This document shows positions 22,199 through 34,515 of a stretch of 64,000 nucleotides of DNA, in pieces. Within the stretch, counting starts at the first letter, position 1; the number at the start of each line of letters is the position of its first letter. A program made the position numbers and the translations under genes. Source of the DNA: Hysterium pulicare CBS 123377 (taxonomy: Eukaryota > Ascomycota > Dothideomycetes > Hysteriales > Hysteriaceae); NCBI GenBank assembly GCA_000467715.1, contig AJFK01000854.1, positions 1 to 64,000 on the forward strand. The letters are read 5' to 3'. The notes under the pieces were generated by a model that had not been told where the DNA came from, made no database searches, and worked only from the letters and a program-made list of their open reading frames with translations.

Positions 22199-24073
22199 AT
22201 GGTCGCAGCAATTCCCTCTGCTGTCAGGAAGGGTGAGGTCGAGGTTGCACAGGCCGAGGCGCCTCACCTTGCACGCGTGAACTGGAAGAAAGATCCTGGC
22301 CTTCGGAAGCTCTATGCGTGGGCATTCATTATCTGTATTGCGTCTGCAACCACTGGTTATGATGGGTGTGTATACGTTTAGACGGTTAATTGGAAGAACC
22401 ATGTGCTGATCATGTGTTTCCAGATCTATGCTTAACAACCTCCGTATCCTTAACACCTGGACAAAGTATTTCGGTGACCCAAAGGGCTCGGATTTGGGTC
22501 TCTTGACGGCTTTGTACAGCATTGGTAGTATTGCCAGTCTTCCGGTCACTCCCTTCATTGCCGATCATTTTGGTCGGAAGGCGGCCATCGCCATCGGCTG
22601 TATTATTATGATTGTTGGTGCTGGTGTCCAAGGTGGCGCCAGGAACATATCCAGTAAGTTGAATTGCATGAACGAGGAACAGTATAAAGCTTATGAGATA
22701 TAGTGTTTATGGCTGGTCGTTTTTTCATGGGTTTCGGCAATAGTTTAGCCCAACTTTCATCCCCGCTTCTGCTCACTGAGTTGTGCCACCCCCAGCACAG
22801 AGGTCGCGTCACTGCCGTGTACAACTGTCTATGGAATGTTGGTGCTATCAGTATGCCATATCCTCAAACCTTCCATATCGTTAGACCTCGTAAAACTGAT
22901 ATTTGCAGTCTGTACTTGGCTCACCTTCGGTACCAAGAGGATCTCTAATGACTGGTCATGGAGAATCCCCGCCCTTACTCAGGCTTTCCCTTCTATCATC
23001 CAGATCACTTTCATCTTCTTCATCCCGGAATCACCACGTTGGTTGATTGCCAAGGAGCGAAATGAGGAGGCCTTGAACATTCTCGGAAAATACCATGCCA
23101 ATGGTGATATTAATAACCCGACCGTCCAGTTCGAGTTCCATGAGATTAAGGAGACGCTTCGTCTAGAATTCCAGTACCAGAAGTCGAGCAGCTATTTGGA
23201 CTTTTTCAAGACCAAGGGCAACAGGTACAGGCTCATGCTTCTCGCTTCTCTCGGTCTCTTCTCTCAATGGTCTGGCAATGGATTGGTCAGCTACTACGCT
23301 ACTGATGTTTACAAGAGTATTGGAATCACCAGCTCTGACGCCCAACTTGGAGTGAGTTCTCCCAAAGACAGTGCTCTATATCCATATACTGATGCTGCCT
23401 TAGCTTAACGGTGGTCTCACTATTCTTGCTTTAATTGTCTCCGTTTCGTGCGCTTTACTTGTTGACAGAGTCGGGCGTCGTCCACTTTTCATCGGTTCCA
23501 CTGCAAGCATGTGTTGTGCATTCATTCTCTGGACAATATGTGCCTCGCAGCAGGAGGGCAAGAAGAGCAAGGCGGCCGGCCAAGCCGTCATTGCCTTCAT
23601 CTGGATCTTCAATGTTGCCTACGCTCTCGCTTGGTCCGGCCTTCTCGTCGCCTACACCGTCGAAATCTTGCCTTTCAAGATTCGTGCCAAGGGCCTCATG
23701 TTGATGAACTTCTTCATTCAAGCTGCCTTGACCATCAACCAGTACGTCAATCCGCTTGGCTTCGCCCATCTCAAGCCGAACTGGAAGCTCTACACTATCT
23801 ACTCTGTAAGTCTACCCCGAACCATTCCATTAGCCTCTTCGTTGTCCAGCGCTTATTTTCTTACGACAACAGTGCTGGATCTTCTTTGAACTCCTCTTCG
23901 TCATTTTCCTTTATGTCGAGACCCGCGGACCCACTCTTGAGGAAGTCGCCAAGATCTTCGATGGCGAGGAGGCCCAGGTTGCCCACGTCAATCTCGAGAA
24001 GGTTGAGGCTGATGTTATGACTTCCGGATACGAAAAGAACGGCGATGTCCACGTTGAGCACTCCAGGGTTTAG
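22199..24073 (+). CDS. MFS sugar transporter (sugar porter family)
   Basis: Twelve-segment plasma-membrane sugar:H+ symporter of the fungal hexose/lactose-permease type. Exons are 22199-22365, 22424-22653, 22704-22850, 22909-23351, 23404-23805 and 23873-24073, giving 529 residues, usual for the family. Signatures in order: GYDGSMLNNL in TM1, DHFGRKAAI in the TM2-3 loop, GRFFMGFGNS, the central PESPRWLIAKER, VDRVGRRPLF in the TM8-9 loop, and VETRGPTLEEVAKIFDGE after TM12. All introns are short and phase-consistent. The substrate is not deducible by eye; the RILNTW start region is common in lactose/cellobiose-permease-like fungal members. It opens the transporter-rich block. Confidence 0.88.
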
Positions 24074-25187
24074 GGAGCGGTACAAGGGTGTAGATTCTCT
24101 TAATGATGAATTCAATTCAGTGTGCATATTTGGGGTTAGGAAGGGTTCTAAAAACACTTGCATATCTTAATCAACGCTATCCATTTTTGAGGATTTTTAC
24201 TCAGTACACTACCCAGATTACATTGATACGAAAATGTTTATAATTGCTGCATTGTTGTCTTGCTCATGCCTAGAGTACCAGCCTCGGAATCAAGCGACAG
24301 TCACCTTCCTAATCTACATGCGTGGTCTCACTCCACGATAACAGCCCGATATTTCCACCAATAAAACACTCCTTGCTGCACGGATCTGCAATAGCGGGAA
24401 GCAAAAAGAAAGCTTGACCCGAGTCCTCGAACAACAATGCTCAGACAAGGACTCAAATGCGATCTCAAGATCTCCCTATCTATGCATAAACACTACCAAA
24501 CATTCCTCCATTCCCCTGTCCTCCGTGCCGTCCTCCACAACCCTTTGCATGAAAAACAACCTACATCTCAAACCCGGCTCGAGTTAAATTAAGCACCAAG
24601 AGAAACAGCTGGCAAGATGCGCTAATAACAAGCGCCCATGCGGCACAGGAAAGAATTCTGGGGTTTCCCGTTCTACTAGCCCCGGTCCCCACCCCCGCTC
24701 GCCCATGATTCTGCATTTAACCGGCTAACGGGGCTAAGATCTGGGTTTTGAGATCGCCTTGTCTACGCCACCTTGATGGCTCTGCCGTTGCTTTGAACGG
24801 GGTTTGCGTCGGTGGCACTTACGCCACGACTTTGACGGCTTGTAGGGAGGGGTTAAGATGGGTTGTGGGGCTATGATCGAGTTTATGGAAGAGAAATCTG
24901 TGAAAAGCTGGAGGTGGTTCTGCTTGAACTGTAAGCCTTTGACGAATTTTTGCTTTCTCTTTTTTTGTCTACTCGAGATCGTTCGTAATGCCTTGCACGG
25001 TTCGGCCGAAATGCGCCTTCTTTCGATTCTCCGAGACAACTGATTTTTTGCAAAATATGCTCTAAGACTCTCTCGAATTCTAGATGCTATTCATCTATCA
25101 AACCATGCAAACTTAACCACTAAGTTATCAACGACGAGCTTATGATATTTAAAATGCGCTAGATACGCTTTCCAAGTATTTCAAAAG
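24074..25187. other. convergent intergenic region
   Basis: About 1.1 kb between the sugar porter and a convergent MFS gene. Minus-strand frame 24734-25039 is Lys/Arg/Gln-rich and unlike a real protein. No RNA gene or repeat seen. Confidence 0.4.
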
Positions 25188-26837
25188 TTACATTTTGACT
25201 TGGAACCGCGGGTTGGTTCTTATTCGCTCACCGTACATGTAGAAGAAGAACGGTAGAGGACACATAGCAAGGGCGAGAAATCCGAGCAAAGAGTTCCCCC
25301 ATCCGAGCCCTAACGCTGCATATATACTTCGACCCGCGAGAGGAAGTACTGCGCCAAAGAGGGAGCGTACCGCCGTAGATGCAGCGGTGGCGCTGGCTTC
25401 GTAGAATGGATGAGCGTCGATGAAGTAGGTTGCTACGCACATCTATGTGTCGTTAGTTCTAACTTGTGCCAATTTGATAGATCACCCGTATCCAATGGAA
25501 ACGCGTGGAAGAGGAATACTTACAAAGAGTATATTAAGTCCGATCCCCATGACCATGGTCCCAAGGATCGGGACAATCCAGTGCGTATGGCTTTGCGCTG
25601 ACCAACCATACCAGAACAAACCGATCGGAATGAGAAAGCAGGCAGGTATTAATGGAGGGAGTCGGTACTCGGGTTTCATCCGCCCCTCTTTAGTCAATTT
25701 CTTCAGTATGTAATCTGAGGTTCCACCGCCAATGGCTATGCCGATGAGTGAACCTATCCCCAGGCCAAGATAGGTCAACCCGACGGTTCCTTGGGAAAAA
25801 TGATATCCCTCTTGGAAGACCAGTGGAAATGTAGTAAAAAGCAGATATAGGTATCCGTATATAATGCCCTGGTAGAGAGAAAAGATCGACACAATCGGAG
25901 AACGGAAGAGAAGGTGTAGAGGACGAATGATAGACCTCACAATGTAATGAGATGTTTGGCGGTCATTCCCAAGAACAGATTGAAGGTTCGGGTTTCCAGT
26001 GTCCTTGCGTAGACGTTTGAGTTTGCGTTCCAGGAGGATAGGTGGATAAGATTCGTCTTGAAGAATGAAGGCCGCAATAGCACCCACCCCAGAAGCAATG
26101 GCAAGTACACCGCAGATCCACCGCCACCCAATCGACTGCCCCATATATCCTCCAGCTATAGGTCCGATTACGGGACCCATCAAAGGCCCAAGTGCCCAGA
26201 TAGAAATGAGCTTGCCCCTATGCTCCTGCTTAATCATATCCCCAAAGCTACCCGCGCCAAGGGTTATGGGACAGCCGCCGAACGTCCCGGCCAAGAACCG
26301 GAAGACGATGAGGGAGCCTAAGCTATTTGAAACAGCGCAAGCTACATTGAAGATAGTGAACAGGACATTACACGTCAGATAGACAGGCAGCCGGCCATAC
26401 ATCTCGCTTAGGGGGCCTAGGAACAGGGGACCAAAGAAGTAGCCTAGAATCCAGACTGAGACGACGAAGGAGGCTAGTTCGGGGTTGGAGGACTTGAAGG
26501 TTATCATAACGTCTTGGATTGCTGGGGCGAACATTGTTGAGCCTAGAGGTGTGAGGAAGGTGAGGTAGCATATTGTCATTATATTTTTGGCTTTCTTTGA
26601 GTTCTTCCAGTTGAGGGGTTTCTGGGGATCAGTGGGACCCTCCCAATCTATGAGATCTTCATTTACAGGAGCTCTGTGTGGCTCGCTGGCTCCTGGTGGC
26701 TGCTCTTGCTTCTCGAGGTCTTGGGAATGATGAATGTCCTCGTCTTTCTGAGCAGAGGTGCCTAGCTCTACTGAGTGTTTGTTGTCCGGCCGACTTGATT
26801 CCACTTCTGACGCATCTTCTGGTATCAGAGCTGCCAT
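25188..26837 (-). CDS. MFS multidrug-type transporter (DHA1, 12 TM)
   Basis: Drug:H+ antiporter-1 family member, an efflux pump of the plasma membrane. Two minus-strand exons, 26837-25524 and 25442-25188, give 522 residues. A polar N-terminal tail of about 70 residues ends in the family block DWEGPTDPQKPLNW. Then come TM1, FGPLFLGPLSEMYGRLPVY (motif A region), FRFLAGTFGGCPITLGAG, and LGPLMGPVIGPIAGGY (TM5 motif C, antiporter signature). The C-terminal half contains GLFWYGWSAQSHTHWIVP. The intron before the last 85 residues is at the same site and phase as the last intron of the DHA1 gene at 34.5 kb. The start is the first ATG before the conserved tail. It is divergent from the Zn2Cys6 regulator. 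Confidence 0.87.
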
Positions 26838-27549
26838 GATCTTGCAATGAATTGAGATCAATATGAGTTTCGAATCCAGAAAGTGTTGAAGTGATGGAAA
26901 GTTTCTCTCCAACGATCACGTGATACCGTAAAACGGAACTGGAATCAGTCTATAGAAAAGAAACAGAGTATTGATAGTACTTCGAAGCATACTGAAGAAG
27001 GACAGCCTCACGCTACAGGAAATGCCCCTCTTAAAGGTAACTATCCCCGCAACTTTTAGGGCGGACAAAGTGAGGGCGGAGGCTAGTGAGGGCAAAGGGC
27101 GCTAGCGTATGGAGTAGTTTACCGAGGTAGTACTAACCCTTGCGGGATAGCGTATATCAAACCTGCATCCTCTCTGTCACCGCAGTAGAGTCCGTTGCTG
27201 GGGATATTGTGACTCTGATGGTTTTCTACAATCAGCAGGCTGGTCATATGTTTGTATCTATTCGTGGTCGAGGAGACGCATCCTTGTCTGCGATATCTTA
27301 CAAAGTCATCTCACGGCTCGGCTCGGTTCTTCCCGACAAGTCGTTTCTCGTCGCGTTCGCATTCGCGTTCTTATTCACCGTTTTTCGACCAGTTCGTGGT
27401 ATCCAATCAAACACTTTTGACTGTCTGAACAACTCGGCTGCCATCTGCATAATCCATCGCACACTAAGCCGAAAGCCCGCTGCGGGAACCTCTGGCGTCT
27501 GCACCTTAGCCGCACCTTTATCGGTGGAACCACATATATCTCTGGCCCA
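26838..27549. promoter_or_regulatory. shared upstream region of DHA1 MFS and Zn2Cys6 regulator
   Basis: 712 bases between two divergent start codons. No gene is seen; the frame at 27140-27562 runs out of phase into the regulator start. A local CGGCTCGG lies near 27314, but a genuine Zn2Cys6 site cannot be claimed from one occurrence. The layout suggests the regulator controls the neighbouring pump. Confidence 0.4.
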
Positions 27550-28957
27550 ATGCCTCGTTTAGGGCACAAGAAATCTCGAAATGGCTGCAAGCAATGCAAA
27601 GCTAGGCATGTAAAGGTACGAGCATCACTCATCGCCATTCGTGAAACGTGCTGATGGCCATTAAGTGTGACGAAAATAAGCCTTGTTCAAGCTGCGCAAG
27701 GCATAACGTGCAATGTAGTCTGGTCACATTTGGCCCAGAAGATGTCCCGTCTGCGGGTAGTATTAGTTCCGTCTCCAGTCAAAGTCAAAAGGTGCATCTT
27801 CATGATCCAGTATATACCGCAGCACTAATTGTATATTTCAGCCCTTTATAAAGAGTGAGGGAGGCGAAGCATCCAATCAATCACATCCTCCATCATCACT
27901 ACCCATCGAATATGTGCTAAATCCGTCTCCAGTGGGAGGCAGTGCTTCTACCGTCGAGACTAATTCCAATCCTTCGACTCCGGACCCATTTCCCTACTTC
28001 GCCAAATTCAGCAAGAAGACGGACTTCGACGAGGCTAATAAGTGGACCCGGGACCTTGAGCTGATGCACCATTGGACATACTGTACATCTCTTAGTCTGA
28101 CTGTCGACAATGCAGAAGTCCAGCATGTGTGGCAAATCAAAGTTCCACACATGGCTGTGACGCATACGTTTCTCATGCACCAAATCCTAGCATTATCGGC
28201 TCTTCATCTTGCTCATCTCCAGCCAGAAAATAGAGGCCGCTACTCTGTCCTCTTCACACATCACCAAGATCTCGGCGTTAGTATCATGAGGAAAATGCTT
28301 TCGAATGTGACGGGAGAAACTTGCCACGCCGTATTTGCAGCATCGACACTCGTCATCCTAAACACGTTTGCATCTAGCTCGCTATCGGAAGATATTTCAC
28401 AAACACCGGTCGACGACCTGTTAGATCAATTCGTTTTGATTCAAGGAATGTATTCGATTCTGAGATCTGCGTGGAATCTCATAGCCGAGGGCCCATTGTC
28501 AGCCCTTGTACAACTCCGCGGTACCGAACCATCACAGCAGCCATTAATGCAGGAACTTTTGAGGCGCATAGATGATGTCGCGCTATATATCGACACAAAA
28601 GACGTTGCAGACGAAGTTCAGGTACCGTGTCTCGACGCAATTGCGAGACTGAAGGAAGTAATCAACATGGGTAATTCAAGCACGGACAGTCGAGAACTTC
28701 GAGTAGCCTTCACTTGGCCTATAAGGATATCTGCGGACTTCATGTCCCTTCTTCGGCATCGCCAGCCGGTCGCTATTGCAATTTTGGCCTATTATTGCGT
28801 CACCCTGTACGTTGCGGAGCCTTTGTCGTGGTTCATGCGGGGGTGGGCTCCAAGAGTCGTCGGTGCAATATCGCATTCAGTTGATCCAGCCTGGCAGGAG
28901 CTAGTTCGCTGGCCATTGGACTTCATCCTAGCTGAATCAAAGGAGGCCCGTAGCTGA
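27550..28957 (+). CDS. Zn2Cys6 transcription factor, UPC2/ECM22-like
   Basis: Nuclear regulator. Exons 27550-27615, 27666-27791 and 27842-28957 give 435 residues. The binuclear zinc cluster is at residues 13-39 with exact C-x2-C-x6-C-x5-C-x2-C-x6-C spacing (C13, C16, C23, C29, C32, C39), split by the first intron right before C23. A Ser-rich linker follows, then a helical regulatory domain of the fungal sterol-uptake-control type: LELMHHWTYCTSLSL, then WQIKVPHMAVTHTFLMHQ, then LALSALHLAHLQPE. That domain in Upc2/Ecm22 senses sterol, but many filamentous-fungal relatives regulate other clusters, so the ligand here is unknown. Divergent from the DHA1 pump at 25.2-26.8 kb, its likeliest local target. 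Confidence 0.85.
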
Positions 28958-29648
28958 GCGCAGGCGGTAACGACGACGACCGACCCATAGCTGTTTATGT
29001 TTGATCGGTTGATTATCGGGCAGCTCGAACTACTTAATAGATGTCTCTTCTACTTTACCATTATCCATCTATCGCATGGCTGATTCACCAAGAAGTCGAT
29101 ATACGGGAATACTGGCCAACACCATGTTCAAAGGATTAGCCCTGCAGCATCAAATTTTGTCGCATGACAGGGCTATCGCACTTAGCGGCCTAGACTTAAA
29201 ACGCAGCGTGGGCCCAAACTTTTTTAGCAATACAGAAAATCACGCCGCCTGTTATTCAGCGGTTGTCTTTATGGTATATTCAGAATGCATATGCAACATG
29301 AAAGGCAGGCTGGATTGGGGGCACACCACGCGTATACCAACTACACACCACAATTTCGTAATGAACATAAACGATTCCGCCGAATTATATCCGACAAACC
29401 ACGATCTCGAAGGCCCCGCAAGGTAGTTCAAGATATTTAGCTTAAGCAGAATAAAGTGGATTGTACAAGGGTTGCCAGCAGTAGAAAGCAGAGAATTCAA
29501 GTTTATAGGATATCCCCAAACTTCGCACAATATCTAATCCACAGACTTTTTAATCTAGCAATACAGTCTATACTTGCACTACTTTTCCAGAGACCCACTA
29601 AGTTTTCAACACGAGCAATTTCGCGGCTTGACCAAATATACAAATTCA
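28958..29648. other. convergent intergenic region
   Basis: About 690 bases between the regulator and the convergent DHA2 gene. Frame 29076-29426 lacks protein-like composition. AT content rises towards 29600. No RNA gene is recognised. Confidence 0.4.
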
Positions 29649-31531
29649 CTAACCCCCTGCAACACCCGGCTCGAGGAACAGCTTCTCCCTCTTCATAAGG
29701 AGGCTGGCAACCAACCCCACCGCACCAGCCGTAATGACCAAAATATACCCATCGTTGATCGCATGGACGATTCCGCTCACGACTCTCGCCCTGACCTCAT
29801 CAGTAACTCGATCAGAAGTAAATACCGCACTCTTGGCTCCGGCAAGCGCAGCATGAATATCGTTGGCCGAGAAATCAAGTCCCCGCAGCGCATCTTGCAC
29901 ATGTCTGAATCCGATATTCTGGAAAACCGTCGAAGTAATCGTCAAGGCGATGACGATAGAACCAATTTGTGCCGCGTTAATGAAACCAATGGCATCCGGG
30001 ACCCGAACTGGATCTACTTTTGCGGCTGCGATGGAATAGGCGGCTTGTTGAGCTGCACCGGCACCTATAGCTATCAAAACGCTGTATCCGTATATTGTGG
30101 AAGTCGAAGTGTTTGGTCCGACGGTGGAATACATGAGTGCGCCGCCGATCGTTATGAAGATTGAAGAGATCAAGTACCAAGGCATGTAGTAGCCTAGTTT
30201 TGGCATCGCGATTCCGTTTACAATGACGAAGAAAATACTGATGATTACAAAAGGGAGGAGACGCACGGCGGCATCGACACCGTTATCGCCGCGGGTGAAC
30301 TGGAAGAAGATTGGAATGTAATAAATCGGGATGAATAGCGCTGTGATCGAGGTCGCAGTACCAATATATAGGAGGATGAGACTGCGGCGTCGAAGGAAGT
30401 CTCCTGGGAAGAGCCGGTCCTTCGGTGTGGTCAGAAAGGAGAAGTACTGCGTGACGATAAAGGTTAGCAGTATAACGCCGAAGACGACGAAGATAGCGAT
30501 AGTTCGACCGTCATCCCATCGCCACAAAGTTCCACCAAAGGTGAAGATCATGACGAAGCTGGTATAGAGACCTGCGTTTAGAACGACGCCCAGCCAGTCG
30601 ATGTGTTTCAGTCGGATTCCCAGGGAAATATTGGGTTGAGGCGTGTAGGAATCCAATACGAAGAAGTAGACGGGGGAAAACAAGCCGAAGAGAACGAGAT
30701 TGATGTAAAAGGCCTACGAGATAGGTTAGTGTACGACGTAAGTGCTTTCGATTCGCTATCAATCTTACCCATCTCCAAGTAGCGGAACTATCAGCAAAGG
30801 ATCCACCGATGACGGGACCCAATATACATCCAATACCCCAGATGACACCGCACCCGCTCATGTAGAGAGGTCGCCTCTGTATCGTGGTATTGATAGAGAA
30901 GATGTTCAGTAACCCTAGGTACATGCCAGCTCCACCGGCACCTGCCCAGACGCGGCCTACAATGAAGGCATTCATAGACTAGGAAGATGTCAGATTAGCT
31001 CATAAAAAGGAAATGTGCTTCGTCCTTACCGGAGCTCCTCCGCACAACGCACTTCCAGCTTCGAACATCACGAGGCTTGCAACGTAGAGCCTAATACCCA
31101 GTTAGAAAGTTATCATTCGTGTGATTCCCAGCGAACGCCTACCATTTTACGTCGAAGATTCCGAAAGCTTTACTCAACGATAGGATCGTGGCTATGGATC
31201 CTAGCGGAAACCCAATTCCCAACCAACCCAGCTTCTCCACCTCTCCGAATGTCTCAATGACTGCTGCTTGAACATCGGCAACGATCGTTGTGTCCAAACC
31301 ATATAGGAAAGCTGACGAGAAGACCGCGAAACAAACTAATATCCACTGGAACGTATTATATTGGGCTCCCGGCTCGGAATCATTTGATCCTTCTGGTGCA
31401 GCATCCGAAGTCGATTTTTCGATGTCATTCATTGGAAGGTCTGGAGATGATGACTTGGTCTCATCCTTCTCAAAGTCGGAAGCAAGGTCTGTGTTGGAGG
31501 TCGTTGTCGATCGAGCTAATGGTGTCGTCAT
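29649..31531 (-). CDS. MFS multidrug-type transporter (DHA2, 14 TM)
   Basis: Drug:H+ antiporter-2 family pump. Minus-strand exons 31531-31143, 31090-31030, 30978-30769 and 30713-29649 give 574 residues, right for a 14-segment member. After an acidic/Ser-rich cytosolic tail of about 60 residues: FLYGLDTTIVADVQAAVIE in TM1 (the DTTIV signature), LGWLGIGFPLGSIA, then GRVWAGAGGAGMYLG, CGVIWGIGCILGPVIGG (motif C) and ATWRWAFYINLVLFG across the third intron. Relatives include toxin/siderophore exporters and cluster-linked pumps. It ends LEPGVAGG. No enzyme gene of a metabolite cluster adjoins it. Confidence 0.87.
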
Positions 31532-32853
31532 GATTCTTGAATGTGAGGGGGTTTTTAGAATGGACTTGAGAGTAAGAGAGAAATGAAATGAGTTTAAGGG
31601 ATACTACACGCTACAGGCGGTGCTTGTAGCCGTCTTTCATATAGGCTTCCACACATGATGCTGAGAAATGCAGAGAGCCACATTGTTTCATGAAATAATC
31701 ATGGGTTGGAAATCCAACGAACAGCTAAGAACTCCGCGACGATGAAAGAAGTAAAAGGAAAATGGCAGAAGAGGTTGGCCTATCAGAGATGAATGTGCAC
31801 TTATTAAGGTCCCAAATTACTAGTTTGGGGCAAAGTAGCTTGGAGTTCCGAGTCGGTTCCTGAAAGTGGAGCATGGAGGAGTCATAGAGCTGACAAATGG
31901 CATATGTCTTTCCTAAAGTCCGTCTCCAATTTCCCTGTGTCCTGAAGCCGCAAAATAGTAATCAAGGTACTTGGCGTGCAAAAGATCTCGTTCTGCTCGT
32001 ATCGCTGGAGGACCACCATGGAGTTAAGGGATTAATACCGCGGAGCGCCAAGCTCGGGCCGGAGAAATAAATATCCCACTCTAATTTTTAACTACCAAGT
32101 TGTCTCTCGAACGTATATCCAACATATATACCTAATTTGCATGTTGTCAGACACGCTCACGAGGTTTGCATAAGAATGGCGGTCTGTTCTTTAACTAATC
32201 ATGCTAGATTGATTCAGGTAGAATATGTCGACGAAGACTTTTCTACCCTCGGCCGCTTTGTTCAACAACTAATCACAAATAGTTGAATACTGATCTTATC
32301 CCGTCAAAGTCAGGACAACACTACAAACTCCCAACCCTAGAGACTATAACTCCGAGTCAGAATGACGTCGATTTCGTGCCTGAAAGGCGACGTTTTCTCT
32401 TCGCTTCTTCCCGAAGCACGTTGGATAGTGAATAAGGCCATGGCAAGTAATCATGTTGGCTTCGATTGGAATCAGACTAAGATACTGATATCTGGGACAG
32501 CTTGCAACTCCATTTACGATGACTAGCCAGAGCTGCACAGAGCTGGCTAGTCTGACACAATGTGCTGGTGTTGTTACCTCCGGCGGACTACTTCTGACAA
32601 ACATTTTCGCAATCTTTGCAGACTGTAAGCCAATTGGATTGAAAGCAAATCTCATACATGCATCCGGTTTTGAACCAGCAAGCAAAGGATGCATTTCCGG
32701 GTGAGATGCAATAAGTTCTGATAGCTGATAAAGCAGATTGTTCGTGTTTAGTCATCCCAGATTTACTTCCGAGCTTCACTGGAAAGATATATATACCAAT
32801 GAAATCTCCCCTTCTTTTTATGGACACCCTTCTCCAATACCATAACATCCAAA
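31532..32853. other. intergenic region between DHA2 pump and SDR gene
   Basis: 1.3 kb between divergent genes. Only short frames, none protein-like (longest 32344-32694 minus). It should contain two promoters. Confidence 0.4.
32786..32797 (+). promoter_or_regulatory. TATA-like element of the SDR gene
   Basis: GATATATATACC lies 57-68 bases upstream of the ATG, a distance that fits a fungal TATA box with a short leader. It is the clearest such element in the window. Confidence 0.4.
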
Positions 32854-33897
32854 ATGTCCAACGACCTCGTACTCATCACCGGCGCAACAGGCCATGTCGG
32901 CTTCAGAACGCTCATTCTCGTTCTCGAAGCAGGCTATCGACTCCGCGCTGCCGTACGAAGTCAAGCTAAAGCCGAATCTCTCCTGTCCAACCCTATTCTC
33001 AAGTCACTAAACCTCCCCTGTGATCAACTCACCTTCGCCGTCATCCCCGACATTACCACAGCCGGGGCATACGACGAAGCAGTCAAAGGAGTGAAGTACG
33101 TCATCCACATCGCTTCTCCCCTAGCCGGCAAAAAACTTACTCCGGATAATTTTGAGACGGAACTAATTGAGCCTGCTGTTTCTGGAACCATCGGGATGTT
33201 GGAGTCGGCGAAGAAGAGTCCATCCGTTAAGAGAATCGTGATTACTTCATCCGTTGTTGCTATCTCTGAATGGCAGAATATCACTAAGCCATATGAAGAT
33301 GTCATAACTGCATCCAATCGTATTGATACACCCACCGGTCTATATCAATCCGAGTTTGAGGCTTACTGCGCCTCGAAGACAAAGGCTTTCAATGAGACGG
33401 AGAGGTGGGTGAAGAATGGGAAACCGAAGTTTGATGTTGTGAATCTCCATCCTTCTTTCATTATCGGAAGGAATGACTACGCTGAGAAGAGCTCTGACGT
33501 ACCCGGCGGTACGAACGGTATCCCTCTCGGTGTCATTCTCGGTCAAGACAACCCGGCTCCCTTCCCCGGTACAAGTGTCCATAGCGACGATGTAGCTCGC
33601 GCACATGTCTTAGCCGTCGATCCTAAAGTCCCCGCGGGAAGCTACGTCTTGACTTCAAATCCTGAGGGGACATATGATGGGACCGAATTCCAGGATGCTA
33701 CGGATATCGTGGGAAAGTTGTATCCGGAAGCTGTGGAGAAGGGGATTCTAAAGAATACCGGGAAGATTGTGACTATCAAGCCCCAGAAGTTTGATTCGTC
33801 GAAGACAGAGGAGGTGTTTGGGTTTAAGTTGAAGGGATATGAGGAGCAGGTTAAGAGTGTTGTTGATCAGTATCTTGAACTCAAGGCCAAGGAGTAG
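32854..33897 (+). CDS. NAD(P)-dependent reductase, extended SDR (dihydroflavonol-reductase-like)
   Basis: Cytosolic carbonyl reductase of the epimerase/dihydroflavonol-4-reductase/cinnamoyl-CoA-reductase/Gre2-like group. Intron-less, 347 residues, typical length. TGATGHVG at residues 9-16 is the dinucleotide-binding glycine motif. VKYVIHIASP is the conserved strand near the active site, IVITSSV holds the catalytic Ser, and YCASK supplies Y171 and K175. FDVVNLHPSFIIGR is the family block after the active site. Fungal relatives reduce aldehydes and ketones such as methylglyoxal or metabolite intermediates; the substrate is not evident. Set between two efflux pumps, it fits a detoxification role (inference). 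Confidence 0.87.
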   Translation: MSNDLVLITGATGHVGFRTLILVLEAGYRLRAAVRSQAKAESLLSNPILKSLNLPCDQLTFAVIPDITTAGAYDEAVKGVKYVIHIASPLAGKKLTPDNFETELIEPAVSGTIGMLESAKKSPSVKRIVITSSVVAISEWQNITKPYEDVITASNRIDTPTGLYQSEFEAYCASKTKAFNETERWVKNGKPKFDVVNLHPSFIIGRNDYAEKSSDVPGGTNGIPLGVILGQDNPAPFPGTSVHSDDVARAHVLAVDPKVPAGSYVLTSNPEGTYDGTEFQDATDIVGKLYPEAVEKGILKNTGKIVTIKPQKFDSSKTEEVFGFKLKGYEEQVKSVVDQYLELKAKE

Positions 33898-34515
33898 TTG
33901 GCAGTTAACAGATCATGGATTAGGCAACAGAAAATGGATGGATACAAGTGCTCAGGTCCGGCAACCCGCGTAAAGTAAGGCACAGGTATTATTTTCAAAC
34001 CTGATCCCAAAAATTCCAGTATCGAATAGAACTACACACAAAGACCTCGGCATGTTGTTTGGGTAGCCTGCCAATCAAATTTTCGCTATCGCCTACCTTC
34101 ACTTCCGAATCAACATGATCGAATTCAAGAACGACTTTTCATGAGATATTCTGTTCAATACACGAGCCGCAAATGATTTGTAATAAACTTGTTAAGTTCC
34201 TTTCTCCTACAAATATATAAAAAAAAGTTACGCACACAACGATTCTGATAAACAGTGAATGACGAGCAGGAAGAGTCATGAACGAGGTTGATGCGCAGCC
34301 CAGACTTCAACAACTTATGACATGCACTATGGCGATTGAGCACCAACCAGTCCCTATGACACGGCAAGATGCTCAAGCCTGCGAGGTGGAATTCCAGTCC
34401 TCTCATGCTCTCTATTCCTTCCACATTGACATTGACATCGAGTTGTGAGATAACGATCTCTTTTGCTCTTGATTGACAAGCTGACAATAGCCATTCAACG
34501 GTTGCCGCAACCCCA
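33898..34515. other. intergenic region
   Basis: About 620 bases. The minus frame at 34155-34487 is not protein-like. It should contain the SDR 3' end and the promoter of the next MFS. Confidence 0.4.

Noticed and set aside
29076-29426. 116-codon plus-strand frame after the Zn2Cys6 gene
   Set aside because: Lies between convergent genes, no domain, codon use unlike the neighbours.
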